Shown here: piece by piece, positions 17,303-24,956 of the stretch
Position numbering within the stretch: the stretch's first letter is position 1
Layout: the number at the start of each line of letters is the position of its first letter
The notes under the pieces: generated by a model
The model's database searches: none
Told to the model about the DNA's origin: nothing
Seen by the model: the letters and a program-made list of their open reading frames with translations, nothing else
Program-made: the position numbers and the translations under genes
NCBI GenBank assembly: GCA_944393395.1
Contig: CALYAB010000009.1
Coordinates: 1-38,460, forward strand
DNA length: 38,460 nucleotides
From: an uncultured Clostridia bacterium
Lineage (GTDB): Bacteria; Bacillota; Clostridia; TANB77; CAG-508
Reading direction: 5' to 3'

Positions 17303-17331
17303 TTGAAAATTAGAAAAAAATATGTTATGAT
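17303..17331 (+). promoter_or_regulatory. rpmE promoter
   Basis: TTGAAA (17303-17308) and TATGAT (17326-17331) are 17 bases apart, 46 bases before the rpmE start. Confidence 0.65.
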
Positions 17332-17377
17332 ATAAAACAGTCATGTTATTTCAAATTAAGAAAGAGGTGAACAATAG

Positions 17378-17578
17378 ATGAAAGAAGGAATACATCCAAA
17401 TTATAACCAAACAACAATCACATGTGCATGTGGAAATGTTTTAGAAGTTGGTTCAACAAAAAAAGATATAAAAGTAGACATATGCTCTAAATGCCATCCA
17501 TTCTGGACAGGAAATTTAAGACAAGATACAGTTGGTGGTAGAGCAGATAGATTCAAGAAAAAATATGGACTTGCATAA
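17378..17578 (+). CDS. rpmE: Ribosomal protein L31
   Basis: A 66-residue large-subunit protein with the family start MKEGIHPNY and the block [24 protein letters not shown] ending KKKYG. Four cysteines (C16, C18, C37, C40) make this the zinc-binding C+ form, so it can serve as a zinc reserve; the cysteine-free paralogue is not in the window. AGAGGTGAA precedes ATG 17378. A promoter and a terminator make it a single-gene unit. Confidence 0.97.
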   Translation: MKEGIHPNYNQTTITCACGNVLEVGSTKKDIKVDICSKCHPFWTGNLRQDTVGGRADRFKKKYGLA

Positions 17579-17610
17579 AAGTAGAAAAAATCTACTTTTA
17601 TTTTTTTTAC
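17577..17610 (+). terminator. rpmE terminator
   Basis: AAAAGTAGA (17577-17585) pairs with TCTACTTTT (17591-17599), followed by a long T run. A second hairpin (ACATTATAG with CTATAATGT, about 17609-17639) lies just beyond and faces the end of the minus-strand gene. Confidence 0.8.
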
Positions 17611-17647
17611 ATTATAGAAAATGCTATTCCCTATAATGTAAAAAAAT

Positions 17648-18334
17648 TTAATCCATATCAATTGCATTTTTATATAATTTTAATATTTCTTCAGAAGTTA
17701 AAATATTTACAACTTTTAGTTTGGCTACTTTTCCAGAAAGAGGAGAATTTATAGTTCCTCTTGAAGTTAGATAAACTAGATAGTTATAAGAAGAAATGAA
17801 AAGCTCAACATTCCCATTGTCATTTGTATCATAACCATATCCAAATTCAACAAATTCATTATCATCATTTAAAGTTAAAAGTGTTACATAAGGTCTGAAA
17901 TATTCATCCTTATCTGCAATTTCATATGTTACTAAAAATACATTATTAAAACTAATTCCTTCTAACTCAAAATATTTAATATGTTTAATATCAACTAAAC
18001 TTAAAATTCTTTGGGCATCTGTAAGATAAGTATAGTCTGGTAAATTCTTTATAGGTAATTGTTCTTTTGTATCTAATAAATATGGATTTATAGTATCACC
18101 AGATAAAGCATCAACAAAAGATTTTATATCAAGCATTCCCCATAAAGATAGTAAATCATTATTTATTTTATTTTTAACATCTTTTTTAAAAAGATCATTT
18201 ATATTTAATTCTTGTAATTTTTCCAAAGAAATGTTTTTATTTGTACTTCTGGCAGTTTTATATATTTTTTTGACATTAGTGTAACTTTTTCTCTTTGGAT
18301 TTTTAGTTCTTAATAAAGAATCAAAATCTTTCAT
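17648..18334 (-). CDS. Conserved-looking hypothetical protein (228 aa)
   Basis: I recognise no family. The product is soluble with no signal peptide or membrane helix. It starts with a basic region (KNPKRKSYTNVKKIYKTARS), continues with helices and ends with an alternating beta-like region that includes two Tyr/Asp-rich strands around residues 125-175. AAGGAGGAGG lies upstream of ATG 18334 at slightly long spacing. Codon use matches neighbouring native genes. It stands between convergent rpmE and divergent miaB, and the context gives no clue to function. Confidence 0.7.
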   Translation of the reverse strand: MKDFDSLLRTKNPKRKSYTNVKKIYKTARSTNKNISLEKLQELNINDLFKKDVKNKINNDLLSLWGMLDIKSFVDALSGDTINPYLLDTKEQLPIKNLPDYTYLTDAQRILSLVDIKHIKYFELEGISFNNVFLVTYEIADKDEYFRPYVTLLTLNDDNEFVEFGYGYDTNDNGNVELFISSYNYLVYLTSRGTINSPLSGKVAKLKVVNILTSEEILKLYKNAIDMD

Positions 18335-18475
18335 ATCAATCGAAAACCTCCTCCTTAAAATATTTCTCTATTAATATTATAGCATTAAAAATAATAATAA
18401 AAAAGATTTTAGCGACAAATTTCTTGCAAAACTTACTAAAATATAATAAAATAAGCAAATGATGGAGGTATAGCT

Positions 18476-19888
18476 ATGGATACAAAAAATGAAGTAAAAA
18501 TACAAGAAAAATATATAGAAAAAATAAAAGAACTAAATAGAGGAAAAAAGTTAAAATATAATATTTTAACAATGGGGTGTCAATTAAATGAAAATGATTC
18601 AGAGAAGCTTTGTGGAATGTTAGAGAAAATGGGATATATAAGAACAGATAATTTTCAAGAAGCTGATTTGAATTTATTTAATACTTGTTGTGTAAGAGAA
18701 AATGCTGAAGATAGATTGTTTGGAAAATTAGGAGAGTTAAAAAGAAGAAAAGAAGAGAATGGCACAATTATTGCAATTGGTGGCTGTATGATGCAAGAAA
18801 AACATATAACAAATAAAATAAAAGAATCATATCCTTTTGTTGATATTATATTTGGAACACATACATTGTATAGGTTCCCAGAGGATTTATATAAAGCATT
18901 AAAGGAAAAGAAAAAACAAGAAGACGTTTTAGATATAGACGGAGAAATTTATGAAGGTTTACCTATAAAAAGAGATAGTAATATAAAAGCATCAGTAACT
19001 ATTATGAATGGATGCAATAATTTTTGTACATATTGTATAGTTCCTTATGTAAGAGGAAGAGAAAGAAGTAGACAACCTAAAGAAATTATAAAAGAAGTAG
19101 AAGAATTGGCAAAACAAGGATATAAAGAAGTCACTTTATTAGGGCAAAATGTAAATTCATATTTAAGAGTAGAAAAGGAAAAAGGAAAAGAGTTTGAAGA
19201 ATATGAAGGAGTGAATTCTTTTGCAACATTATTACAAGCAATAAACAAAGTTGACGGGATTGAAAGAATTAGATTTGTGTCACCACACCCAAAAGATTTT
19301 ACAGATGATGTTATAGATGCAATTGCAAAATGTGATAAAGTATGTAAACTAGTCCATTTGCCATTACAAGCAGGTAATACAAAAGTTTTAAAAGAGATGA
19401 ATAGAAAATATACAAAAGAACAATATTTAAATTTAGTTGAAAAAATGAAATCTAAAATACCAAATTTAACTTTGTCAACAGATATCATTGTTGGTTTTCC
19501 AGGTGAGACAGAAGAGGAGTTTGAAGATACTTTAGATGTGGTAAGAAAAGTTAATTTTGAACAAGTATATATGTTCATATATTCTAGAAGAGTAGGTACG
19601 CCAGGGGATAAGATGGAAAATCAAATTCCAGAAGATATAAAACATAAACGCTTTAATAGATTGAAGGCTTTGGTAGAGAGCCAAATAGAAGAAAATAATA
19701 AAAAATACGTAGGAACAATTCAAAAAGTATTAGTTGAAGGTACTAGTAAAAATAATGAGAAAATGTTAACTGGAAGAACTGATAGTAATAAAGTAGCTAT
19801 ATTTGAAGGTGATAAGAGTTTGATAGGTCAAATTATAGATTTAAAAATTGTTTCTGAACATATGTGGTATTTGAAAGGTAAAGCATAA
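18476..19888 (+). CDS. miaB: tRNA-2-methylthio-N6-dimethylallyladenosine synthase MiaB
   Basis: A 470-residue radical SAM methylthiotransferase that adds the methylthio group to i6A37 of tRNAs reading U-starting codons. The N-terminal UPF0004 domain has the three cluster ligands C35 (MGCQLNEND), C71 or C72 (NTCCVREN) and C104 (GGCMMQ). The radical SAM motif is C180, C184 and C187 (CNNFCTYC), followed by IVPYVRGRERSR. A TRAM RNA-binding domain closes the protein (about 400-470). MiaB rather than MtaB or RimO is supported by NTCCVRENAEDR and IVPYVRGRERSR. GATGGAGGTATAGCT precedes ATG 18476. It lies upstream of mutS, a common order in Gram-positive bacteria. Confidence 0.95.
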   Translation: MDTKNEVKIQEKYIEKIKELNRGKKLKYNILTMGCQLNENDSEKLCGMLEKMGYIRTDNFQEADLNLFNTCCVRENAEDRLFGKLGELKRRKEENGTIIAIGGCMMQEKHITNKIKESYPFVDIIFGTHTLYRFPEDLYKALKEKKKQEDVLDIDGEIYEGLPIKRDSNIKASVTIMNGCNNFCTYCIVPYVRGRERSRQPKEIIKEVEELAKQGYKEVTLLGQNVNSYLRVEKEKGKEFEEYEGVNSFATLLQAINKVDGIERIRFVSPHPKDFTDDVIDAIAKCDKVCKLVHLPLQAGNTKVLKEMNRKYTKEQYLNLVEKMKSKIPNLTLSTDIIVGFPGETEEEFEDTLDVVRKVNFEQVYMFIYSRRVGTPGDKMENQIPEDIKHKRFNRLKALVESQIEENNKKYVGTIQKVLVEGTSKNNEKMLTGRTDSNKVAIFEGDKSLIGQIIDLKIVSEHMWYLKGKA

Positions 19889-19958
19889 AATAATAGATAG
19901 ATTCTAAGGAAAAAGTTTGTTAAATAAAAGATTATAATGCTAAAAGAAGGGAATAAAA

Positions 19959-20133
19959 ATGATTACAAAAAAAATATATTTCGACATATTTAGAAGAAGG
20001 ATATGAGCTAAATGAAGCAATAGAAAATATATCAACAATTTTAAATGTAGATGAAGAAGAAATATTAGAAGAGATTAGTAAAATAAAAGAACAAAATGAT
20101 GAAAATAAAATTAGAAAAGGAGAAGAAAGATAA
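19959..20133 (+). pseudogene. Small ORF before mutS, frame broken near an A8 run
   Basis: ATG 19959 with AGAAGGGA upstream opens a frame that ends at TGA after 15 codons. One base fewer in or just after the A8 tract (19967-19974) gives a 57-residue acidic protein containing YLEEGYELNEAIENIS and ending KGEER, with its stop one base before the mutS ATG. The second frame is clearly protein-like. A homopolymer slip in the genome or sequence is the simplest reading; transcriptional slippage at A8 is possible. I recognise no family. Confidence 0.45.
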
Positions 20134-20134
20134 T

Positions 20135-22762
20135 ATGGCAGAAAACAAAAACAAACAATTTTCACCCATGATGCAAAGATATCTTGAAACAAAAGAACAA
20201 TATAAGGACTGTATCCTATTTTATAGATTAGGAGACTTTTACGAAATGTTTTTTGATGATGCAATAACAGCAGCAAGAGAATTAGAAATAACACTAACAG
20301 GAAAAGACTGTGGACAAGAAGAAAGAGCACCAATGGCAGGAGTTCCACATCATGCGGCAGAAATGTATATTTCAAAATTAATTGCAAAAGGATATAAAGT
20401 AGCAATATGTGAGCAATTAGAAGACCCAAAAACCACAAAAGGAATTGTAAAAAGAGGAGTTATAAGAGTTGTAACACCAGGTACAGTAGTAGAAAGTAAT
20501 ATGCTTGAAGAAAGAAAAAATAATTATATAATGTCAATTTTTAAATCAGGCATTTATTTTGGAATCAGTGTATGTGATATTTCAACAGGAGAATTTTATG
20601 CGGCAGAAATCAAAGACAATAATAATTTCCCTCAACTATTGGATGAAATCGCAAGATATACACCATCAGAGTTGGTCATTAACTCAAATCTAGCAGATTG
20701 CACAGAAGAAATGAGTAAAATTAGAGAGAGGTTTAATTGTTATATCACAAGATTTCAAGACAAATTTTTTGAAAACAAGGCAGATATTATAAAATTAAGA
20801 TTTAATTTGATAGATGCTAATCAAAAGCCAATAGAAAATATAGAAGAAAGAAGTTTTGCAGTAGCAAGTATTAATGCATTAATTGAATACATAGAACAAA
20901 CACAAATGACTAATTTAGATCATATTAACAAAATTACTATTTATCAAATATCTAAATACATGTCATTAGATATTAATGCTAGAAGAAATCTAGAAATTAC
21001 TGAAAAAATGAGAGACAAATCAAAAAAAGGAACATTATTATGGGTATTAGATAAAACGTCAACTTCTATGGGAGGAAGGCATTTAAGAAGATGGTTAAAT
21101 GATCCATTAATTGATACTTTAGAAATTAATAGAAGATTAAATGCAGTAAAAGAATTAAAAGAAGATGTAATGTTAAGAGGAGAAATTATTGATAACTTAA
21201 AAAAAGTTTATGATATTGAAAGATTAGCTGGAAAGATGGCTTATGGTAATGCAAATGCAAGAGATATGATCACATTAAAAAATTCTTTATCAAAATTACC
21301 AGAGGTTAAAAAGATATTAGAAAATTGTAAATCTGAAATGTTAAAAGATTTATATGACAACTTAGACGAATTAGAAGATATTCATGAATTGATAGAGCAA
21401 TCAATTGTAGAAGATCCACCAATGACAGTAAAAGATGGTGGAATCATAAAAATGGGGTATGATGAAGAGGTAGATAAATTAAAAACAGCAACAACAGAAG
21501 GGAAAAATTGGATTATTCAGCTAGAAGCTGATGAAAAAGAAAAGACTGGAATCAAAAATTTAAAAGTTGGATTTAACAAAGTATTTGGATATTTTATTGA
21601 AGTCACAAAATCAAATTTATCTCAGGTTCCAGATAGATATGTTAGAAAACAAACTTTAACAAATGCAGAAAGATATATAACAGAAGAGTTAAAAAATTTA
21701 GAAAATCAAATATTAGGAGCAGAAGAAAAAGTTGTTATTTTAGAATATAATTTATTTACAAAAATAAGAGAAGAAATTGCAAAAAATATAATAAGGCTAC
21801 AAAAAACTGCGACTGTTGTATCTACATTAGATGTCTTATCATCTTTTGCACAAGTTGCAGAAGATATGAATTATTGTATGCCAAAAGTTGATAATTCTGG
21901 AATTATAGATATAAAAGCTGGTAGACATCCTGTTATTGAAAAAATGTTAGGTGCAGGAGAATTTGTTGAAAATGATACATATTTAGATAAAGATGAAAAC
22001 AGATTATCTATTATTACAGGACCAAACATGGCAGGTAAGTCAACATATATGAGACAAGTTGCTTTAATTACTTTAATGGCACAAGTTGGAAGTTTTGTAC
22101 CAGCAGAAGAGGCAAAAATTGGAGTGGTAGATAAAATCTTTACAAGAGTAGGAGCTTCTGATGATTTGAGTATGGGCCAAAGTACATTTATGGTAGAAAT
22201 GATGGAAGTTGCTACAATTTTAAAGGAAGCAACACAAAATAGTTTAGTAATACTAGATGAAATTGGAAGAGGAACTTCAACTTATGATGGATTATCTATT
22301 GCTTGGGCAGTAGCAGAATATATTGCAAATAAAGATAAATGTGGTGCGAAAACATTGTTTGCTACACATTATCATGAACTTACAGAATTAGAAGATAAAA
22401 TAGAGGGCGTAAAGAATTATTCTATTGCGGTTAAAGAAAAAGGAGAAGATATAATCTTTTTAAGGAAAATTGTAAGAGGTGGAACAGATGAAAGTTATGG
22501 TATTCATGTTGCTAGATTAGCAGGTGTTCCAAAATTAGTTACAGAAGAGGCAAATAAAATTTTAAAATCCTTGGAAAGAAAGAATATCTTAACAGGTAAA
22601 AAAGAAGAAAAGAAAAATAAAAAGCAGGTTGAAGGTCAGTTTGATATGTATAATTATAAATTGGCTGAAATTGCTCACGAGGTAGATAAGATAAATTTAA
22701 ATGAATTGACACCAATTGATGCTTTGAATACTTTAGTTAAAATTAAGGAAAAGATGAAATAA
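20135..22762 (+). CDS. mutS: DNA mismatch repair protein MutS
   Basis: An 875-residue mismatch sensor ATPase. The mismatch-reading Phe-x-Glu motif is in LGDFYEMF near residue 34. The connector, lever and clamp domains follow, then the ABC-type ATPase with Walker A GPNMAGKST (about 629-637), the signature region DDLSMGQSTFM, Walker B VILDEIGRGTSTYDG and the ATHYHEL histidine. The C-terminal helix-turn-helix dimerisation segment ends LVKIKEKMK. ATG 20135 is preferred to the upstream in-frame ATG 20096, because AAAAGGAGAAG lies before it and family alignment begins there. No mutL follows directly. Length is normal. Confidence 0.96.
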   Translation: MAENKNKQFSPMMQRYLETKEQYKDCILFYRLGDFYEMFFDDAITAARELEITLTGKDCGQEERAPMAGVPHHAAEMYISKLIAKGYKVAICEQLEDPKTTKGIVKRGVIRVVTPGTVVESNMLEERKNNYIMSIFKSGIYFGISVCDISTGEFYAAEIKDNNNFPQLLDEIARYTPSELVINSNLADCTEEMSKIRERFNCYITRFQDKFFENKADIIKLRFNLIDANQKPIENIEERSFAVASINALIEYIEQTQMTNLDHINKITIYQISKYMSLDINARRNLEITEKMRDKSKKGTLLWVLDKTSTSMGGRHLRRWLNDPLIDTLEINRRLNAVKELKEDVMLRGEIIDNLKKVYDIERLAGKMAYGNANARDMITLKNSLSKLPEVKKILENCKSEMLKDLYDNLDELEDIHELIEQSIVEDPPMTVKDGGIIKMGYDEEVDKLKTATTEGKNWIIQLEADEKEKTGIKNLKVGFNKVFGYFIEVTKSNLSQVPDRYVRKQTLTNAERYITEELKNLENQILGAEEKVVILEYNLFTKIREEIAKNIIRLQKTATVVSTLDVLSSFAQVAEDMNYCMPKVDNSGIIDIKAGRHPVIEKMLGAGEFVENDTYLDKDENRLSIITGPNMAGKSTYMRQVALITLMAQVGSFVPAEEAKIGVVDKIFTRVGASDDLSMGQSTFMVEMMEVATILKEATQNSLVILDEIGRGTSTYDGLSIAWAVAEYIANKDKCGAKTLFATHYHELTELEDKIEGVKNYSIAVKEKGEDIIFLRKIVRGGTDESYGIHVARLAGVPKLVTEEANKILKSLERKNILTGKKEEKKNKKQVEGQFDMYNYKLAEIAHEVDKINLNELTPIDALNTLVKIKEKMK

Positions 22763-22824
22763 TATATCCATCCCTATGGAATTAAGAACTTAGATATGTA
22801 ATAGACCAAGAAAGAAGGATTAAA

Positions 22825-22981
22825 ATGAAATACATAAAAGAAGAAGAAAATCCAAATATAAAATACAGAAAAAGACCATAAAGTGTTATGGGTGAATCCA
22901 GAAGAATATAAGGACAAGTTATTTAGAGAATGGCAAAGGTATATATTAAAAGAATATGTTGAAAGAAATTATAACAAATGA
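22825..22981 (+). pseudogene. Small broken ORF after mutS
   Basis: ATG 22825, with AAGGAT upstream, opens a short frame starting MKYIKEEENPNIKY and stopping at 22879. Ignoring one base (for example C22876) continues into KVLWVNPEEYKDKLFREW and ends at TGA 22981, giving about 51 residues. The second part is convincingly coding in composition. I recognise no family; it looks like a small gene damaged by one insertion. Confidence 0.4.
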
Positions 22982-23061
22982 TAGAAGAAATTAAAAAGTA
23001 ATATATGATTACTGAAATAGAATATATCATCTTGACCACATAAAAATTTTTTATATACAAT

Positions 23062-23160
23062 AAAAAAGTCCTCAAAAAAACTTGCAAAAGTATCTTAAAA
23101 GTCCTCATAAAAACTTGCAAAAACATCTTGAAAGTCCTCATAAAAACTTGCATAAATTAA
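23062..23160. repeat. 33-bp tandem repeat array upstream of the DUF4143 ATPase
   Basis: Three units with GTCCTC at 23068, 23101 and 23134, an exact 33-base period. Each unit reads AAAAGTCCTCATAAAAAC-like followed by TTGCAAAA. A related array with the same period lies at 37003-37134 beside the second DUF4143 gene. The shared pattern is AAAAGTC, five variable bases, AAAAA, two bases, then TG-pyrimidine-AAAA. There are no unique spacers, so this is not CRISPR. Being 50 bases before an intact ATPase gene, it could be a set of binding sites or a target of the encoded protein. Confidence 0.75.
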
Positions 23161-23210
23161 CAAAAAATTGTATAATATAATAAGGAAAAGATGATTATGA
23201 GGTGGTAAAA

Positions 23211-24524
23211 ATGTTAGAAAGAAAAATTACCAGTGTATTAGAAGAATGGAAAAAGGAAGAAAAGAAACCATGCCTATTAATTAGAGGAGCAAGGCAAGTT
23301 GGAAAAACATTTATTATTGATGATTTTGCAAAGAAAAATTATGAAAATTATATTTATATAAATTTTGAATTAACTCCTGAATATAAAAATATTTTTGATG
23401 GAAATCTAGATATAAAAACATTAATAATGAAACTTGAAGTTACATTTCCAAATGTAAATATAGTACCAAATAAAACGATTTTATTTTTGGATGAAATACA
23501 ATCTTGTCCAAATGCAAGAACGGCATTGAAAAGCTTTGCTTTAGATGGAAGAATTGATGTAATTTCATCTGGTTCATTATTAGGTTTATATTATAAAGAA
23601 GTAACATCATATCCAGTAGGTTATGAAAGAGTTATAGATTTATATCCATTAGATTTTGAAGAATTTTTATGGGGAATAGGCATTAAAAAGGAAACTATAA
23701 ATTATGCAAAGGATTGTTTTGAAAATATCAAACCAATGGATGAATATGTAATGAAACAACTAGCAGAACAATTTAAAATGTATATGCTAGTTGGAGGAAT
23801 GCCTAATGTAGTAAATGAATATGTAAAAACAAGTAGTTTGTCAAAAGTATTAGTTCTTCAAAAAGCCATTGTAGAAAATTATTTGTTAGATGTTGTAAAG
23901 TTTGCTGAAACTAGTAACAAACAAAAAATTATAAATACATTTAATAGTATACCAATACAATTATCAAAGAAGAACAAGAAATTTTTGTTTTCAGAAATAA
24001 AAGAGGATGAAGAAAATGTTGGAGAAAGAAAGTATGCATCATCAATAGAATGGTTAAAAGATGCAGGAATAATTAATTTTTGCTATAATTTATCAGAACC
24101 AGCATTGCCTTTAATATCAAATATACGATTAAATTGTTTTAAAATATATATGAGAGATACGGGATTATTAGTGTCTATGTTAGAGGAAGGAACACAAAAA
24201 GCAATTTTAGATGATGATTTATATATTAATCAAGGAGCACTATTAGAAAATATATGTGCTGAAGAAATAGCTACGAGACACAGTAAATTAATGTATTTTG
24301 AAAGAAAAAGCACTTTAGAAATTGATTTTGTATTAAACATAGGTGGAAAAGTTACAGCAATCGAAGTTAAGTCAGGAAAAAATAAGCAGGCAAAATCTTT
24401 GAAATCAATTATACAAAATTATAAAACAGTAACAAGGTATATGAAATTTGAAAATAATTGTAATATTTACAAAGACGAAGAGAGTATAGAGCATTATCCA
24501 TTATTTATGGTTATGTTTATATAA
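23211..24524 (+). CDS. AAA ATPase with DUF4143 domain
   Basis: A 437-residue ATPase with an N-terminal AAA_14 domain and C-terminal DUF4143. Walker A is GARQVGKT (26-33) and Walker B is LFLDEIQ (D94, E95). The linker has the family's GGMPNVVNEYV motif near residue 195. The C-terminal domain shows a PD-(D/E)xK-like pattern: D372 in EIDFVL and E385-V-K387 in IEVKSGK, so nuclease-like chemistry is possible but unproven. Such genes are common and multi-copy in gut bacteria and archaea, and their function is unknown. GAGGTGG places the start at ATG 23211 rather than GTG 23202. A 33-bp repeat array lies just upstream. A second, N-truncated family member is at 37097-37891. Confidence 0.88.
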   Translation: MLERKITSVLEEWKKEEKKPCLLIRGARQVGKTFIIDDFAKKNYENYIYINFELTPEYKNIFDGNLDIKTLIMKLEVTFPNVNIVPNKTILFLDEIQSCPNARTALKSFALDGRIDVISSGSLLGLYYKEVTSYPVGYERVIDLYPLDFEEFLWGIGIKKETINYAKDCFENIKPMDEYVMKQLAEQFKMYMLVGGMPNVVNEYVKTSSLSKVLVLQKAIVENYLLDVVKFAETSNKQKIINTFNSIPIQLSKKNKKFLFSEIKEDEENVGERKYASSIEWLKDAGIINFCYNLSEPALPLISNIRLNCFKIYMRDTGLLVSMLEEGTQKAILDDDLYINQGALLENICAEEIATRHSKLMYFERKSTLEIDFVLNIGGKVTAIEVKSGKNKQAKSLKSIIQNYKTVTRYMKFENNCNIYKDEESIEHYPLFMVMFI

Positions 24525-24529
24525 AAATA

Positions 24530-24558
24530 TTGCATATAATAATGATATATATTATAAT
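24530..24558 (+). promoter_or_regulatory. Promoter of the small structured RNA
   Basis: TTGCAT (24530-24535) and a perfect TATAAT (24553-24558) are 17 bases apart and place the transcript start at about 24565, just before the structured element. Confidence 0.55.
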
Positions 24559-24564
24559 ATATTT

Positions 24565-24636
24565 AAGGATTGCGGTGGAAGTCTTCGGACGACACCTAGG
24601 AGTAGTAGATACAATATTATCTACTACTCTTTCTTT
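24565..24636 (+). ncRNA. Small structured RNA or riboswitch ending in a terminator
   Basis: Directly after a good promoter the RNA forms GGTG (24574-24577), GAA, GTC, a TTCG tetraloop (24584-24587), GAC, GA, CACC (24593-24596): a neat hairpin with an internal loop. A second, terminator hairpin follows, with 12-bp arms 24600-24611 and 24618-24629 and a TTTCTTT tail. Together this is either a short stand-alone RNA or a riboswitch controlling read-through to the 44-residue membrane protein at 24764. I cannot place it in a family with confidence. Small terminator-based guanidine-type riboswitches were considered, but only from a vague resemblance. Confidence 0.55.
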
Positions 24637-24763
24637 CTGGTTAAAAATATGTTACAATATAAGAAAATTTTTTAGAAATTCCTGTTCTAATTTGTGAACA
24701 GTTTATAATAAATATGTAACTAGTAAACTAAAATTAGAGAGCCAAATGGCAGAAAGGAAAAAT

Positions 24764-24898
24764 ATGGAGATAATTATACTAAAAGTTATTGCATGTGTAT
24801 GTGTAACTATTATAGCTGGAATCATGGCCTTGCGGGGTGAAGAAAATAAAGCACTTGGACTTATGTTATTGGGATTGGCCCTGATTTTTATCCTATAG
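24764..24898 (+). CDS. Small two-helix membrane protein (44 aa)
   Basis: ATG 24764 is preceded by GAAAGGAAAA. The product has two hydrophobic helices (about residues 3-18 and 29-44) joined by a short polar turn, LRGEENKA. It contains one in-frame CGG codon, otherwise rare here; the helix after it only makes sense if CGG is read in frame. It lies about 130 bases after the terminator of a structured RNA and could be controlled by it. No family recognised. Confidence 0.5.
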   Translation: MEIIILKVIACVCVTIIAGIMALRGEENKALGLMLLGLALIFIL

Positions 24899-24925
24899 GA
24901 AAAAGTAATTAAATAATTACAAAAG

Positions 24926-24948
24926 AGAGGTCGCTAGTTACGACCTCT
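24926..24948 (-). terminator. asnB terminator
   Basis: AGAGGTCG (24926-24933) pairs with CGACCTCT (24941-24948). On the minus strand it is followed by CTTTTGTAATT, just beyond the asnB stop. Confidence 0.7.
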
Positions 24949-24956
24949 TAACCATT

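Noticed and set aside
19967..19974. Same CGG-type recoding at the small ORF before mutS
   Set aside because: No in-frame CGG occurs there; an A8 slip is simpler, so it is not counted with the three CGG-A sites.
22923..23153. 76-residue minus-strand ORF with 11-residue repeats (for example LQVFMRTFKMF)
   Set aside because: The repeats follow from the 33-bp DNA array, whose period is a multiple of three; no ribosome binding site or protein-like tail supports it.
23062..23160. CRISPR-like array
   Set aside because: Units abut without unique spacers, there are only three, and no cas gene is nearby; it is a tandem repeat.
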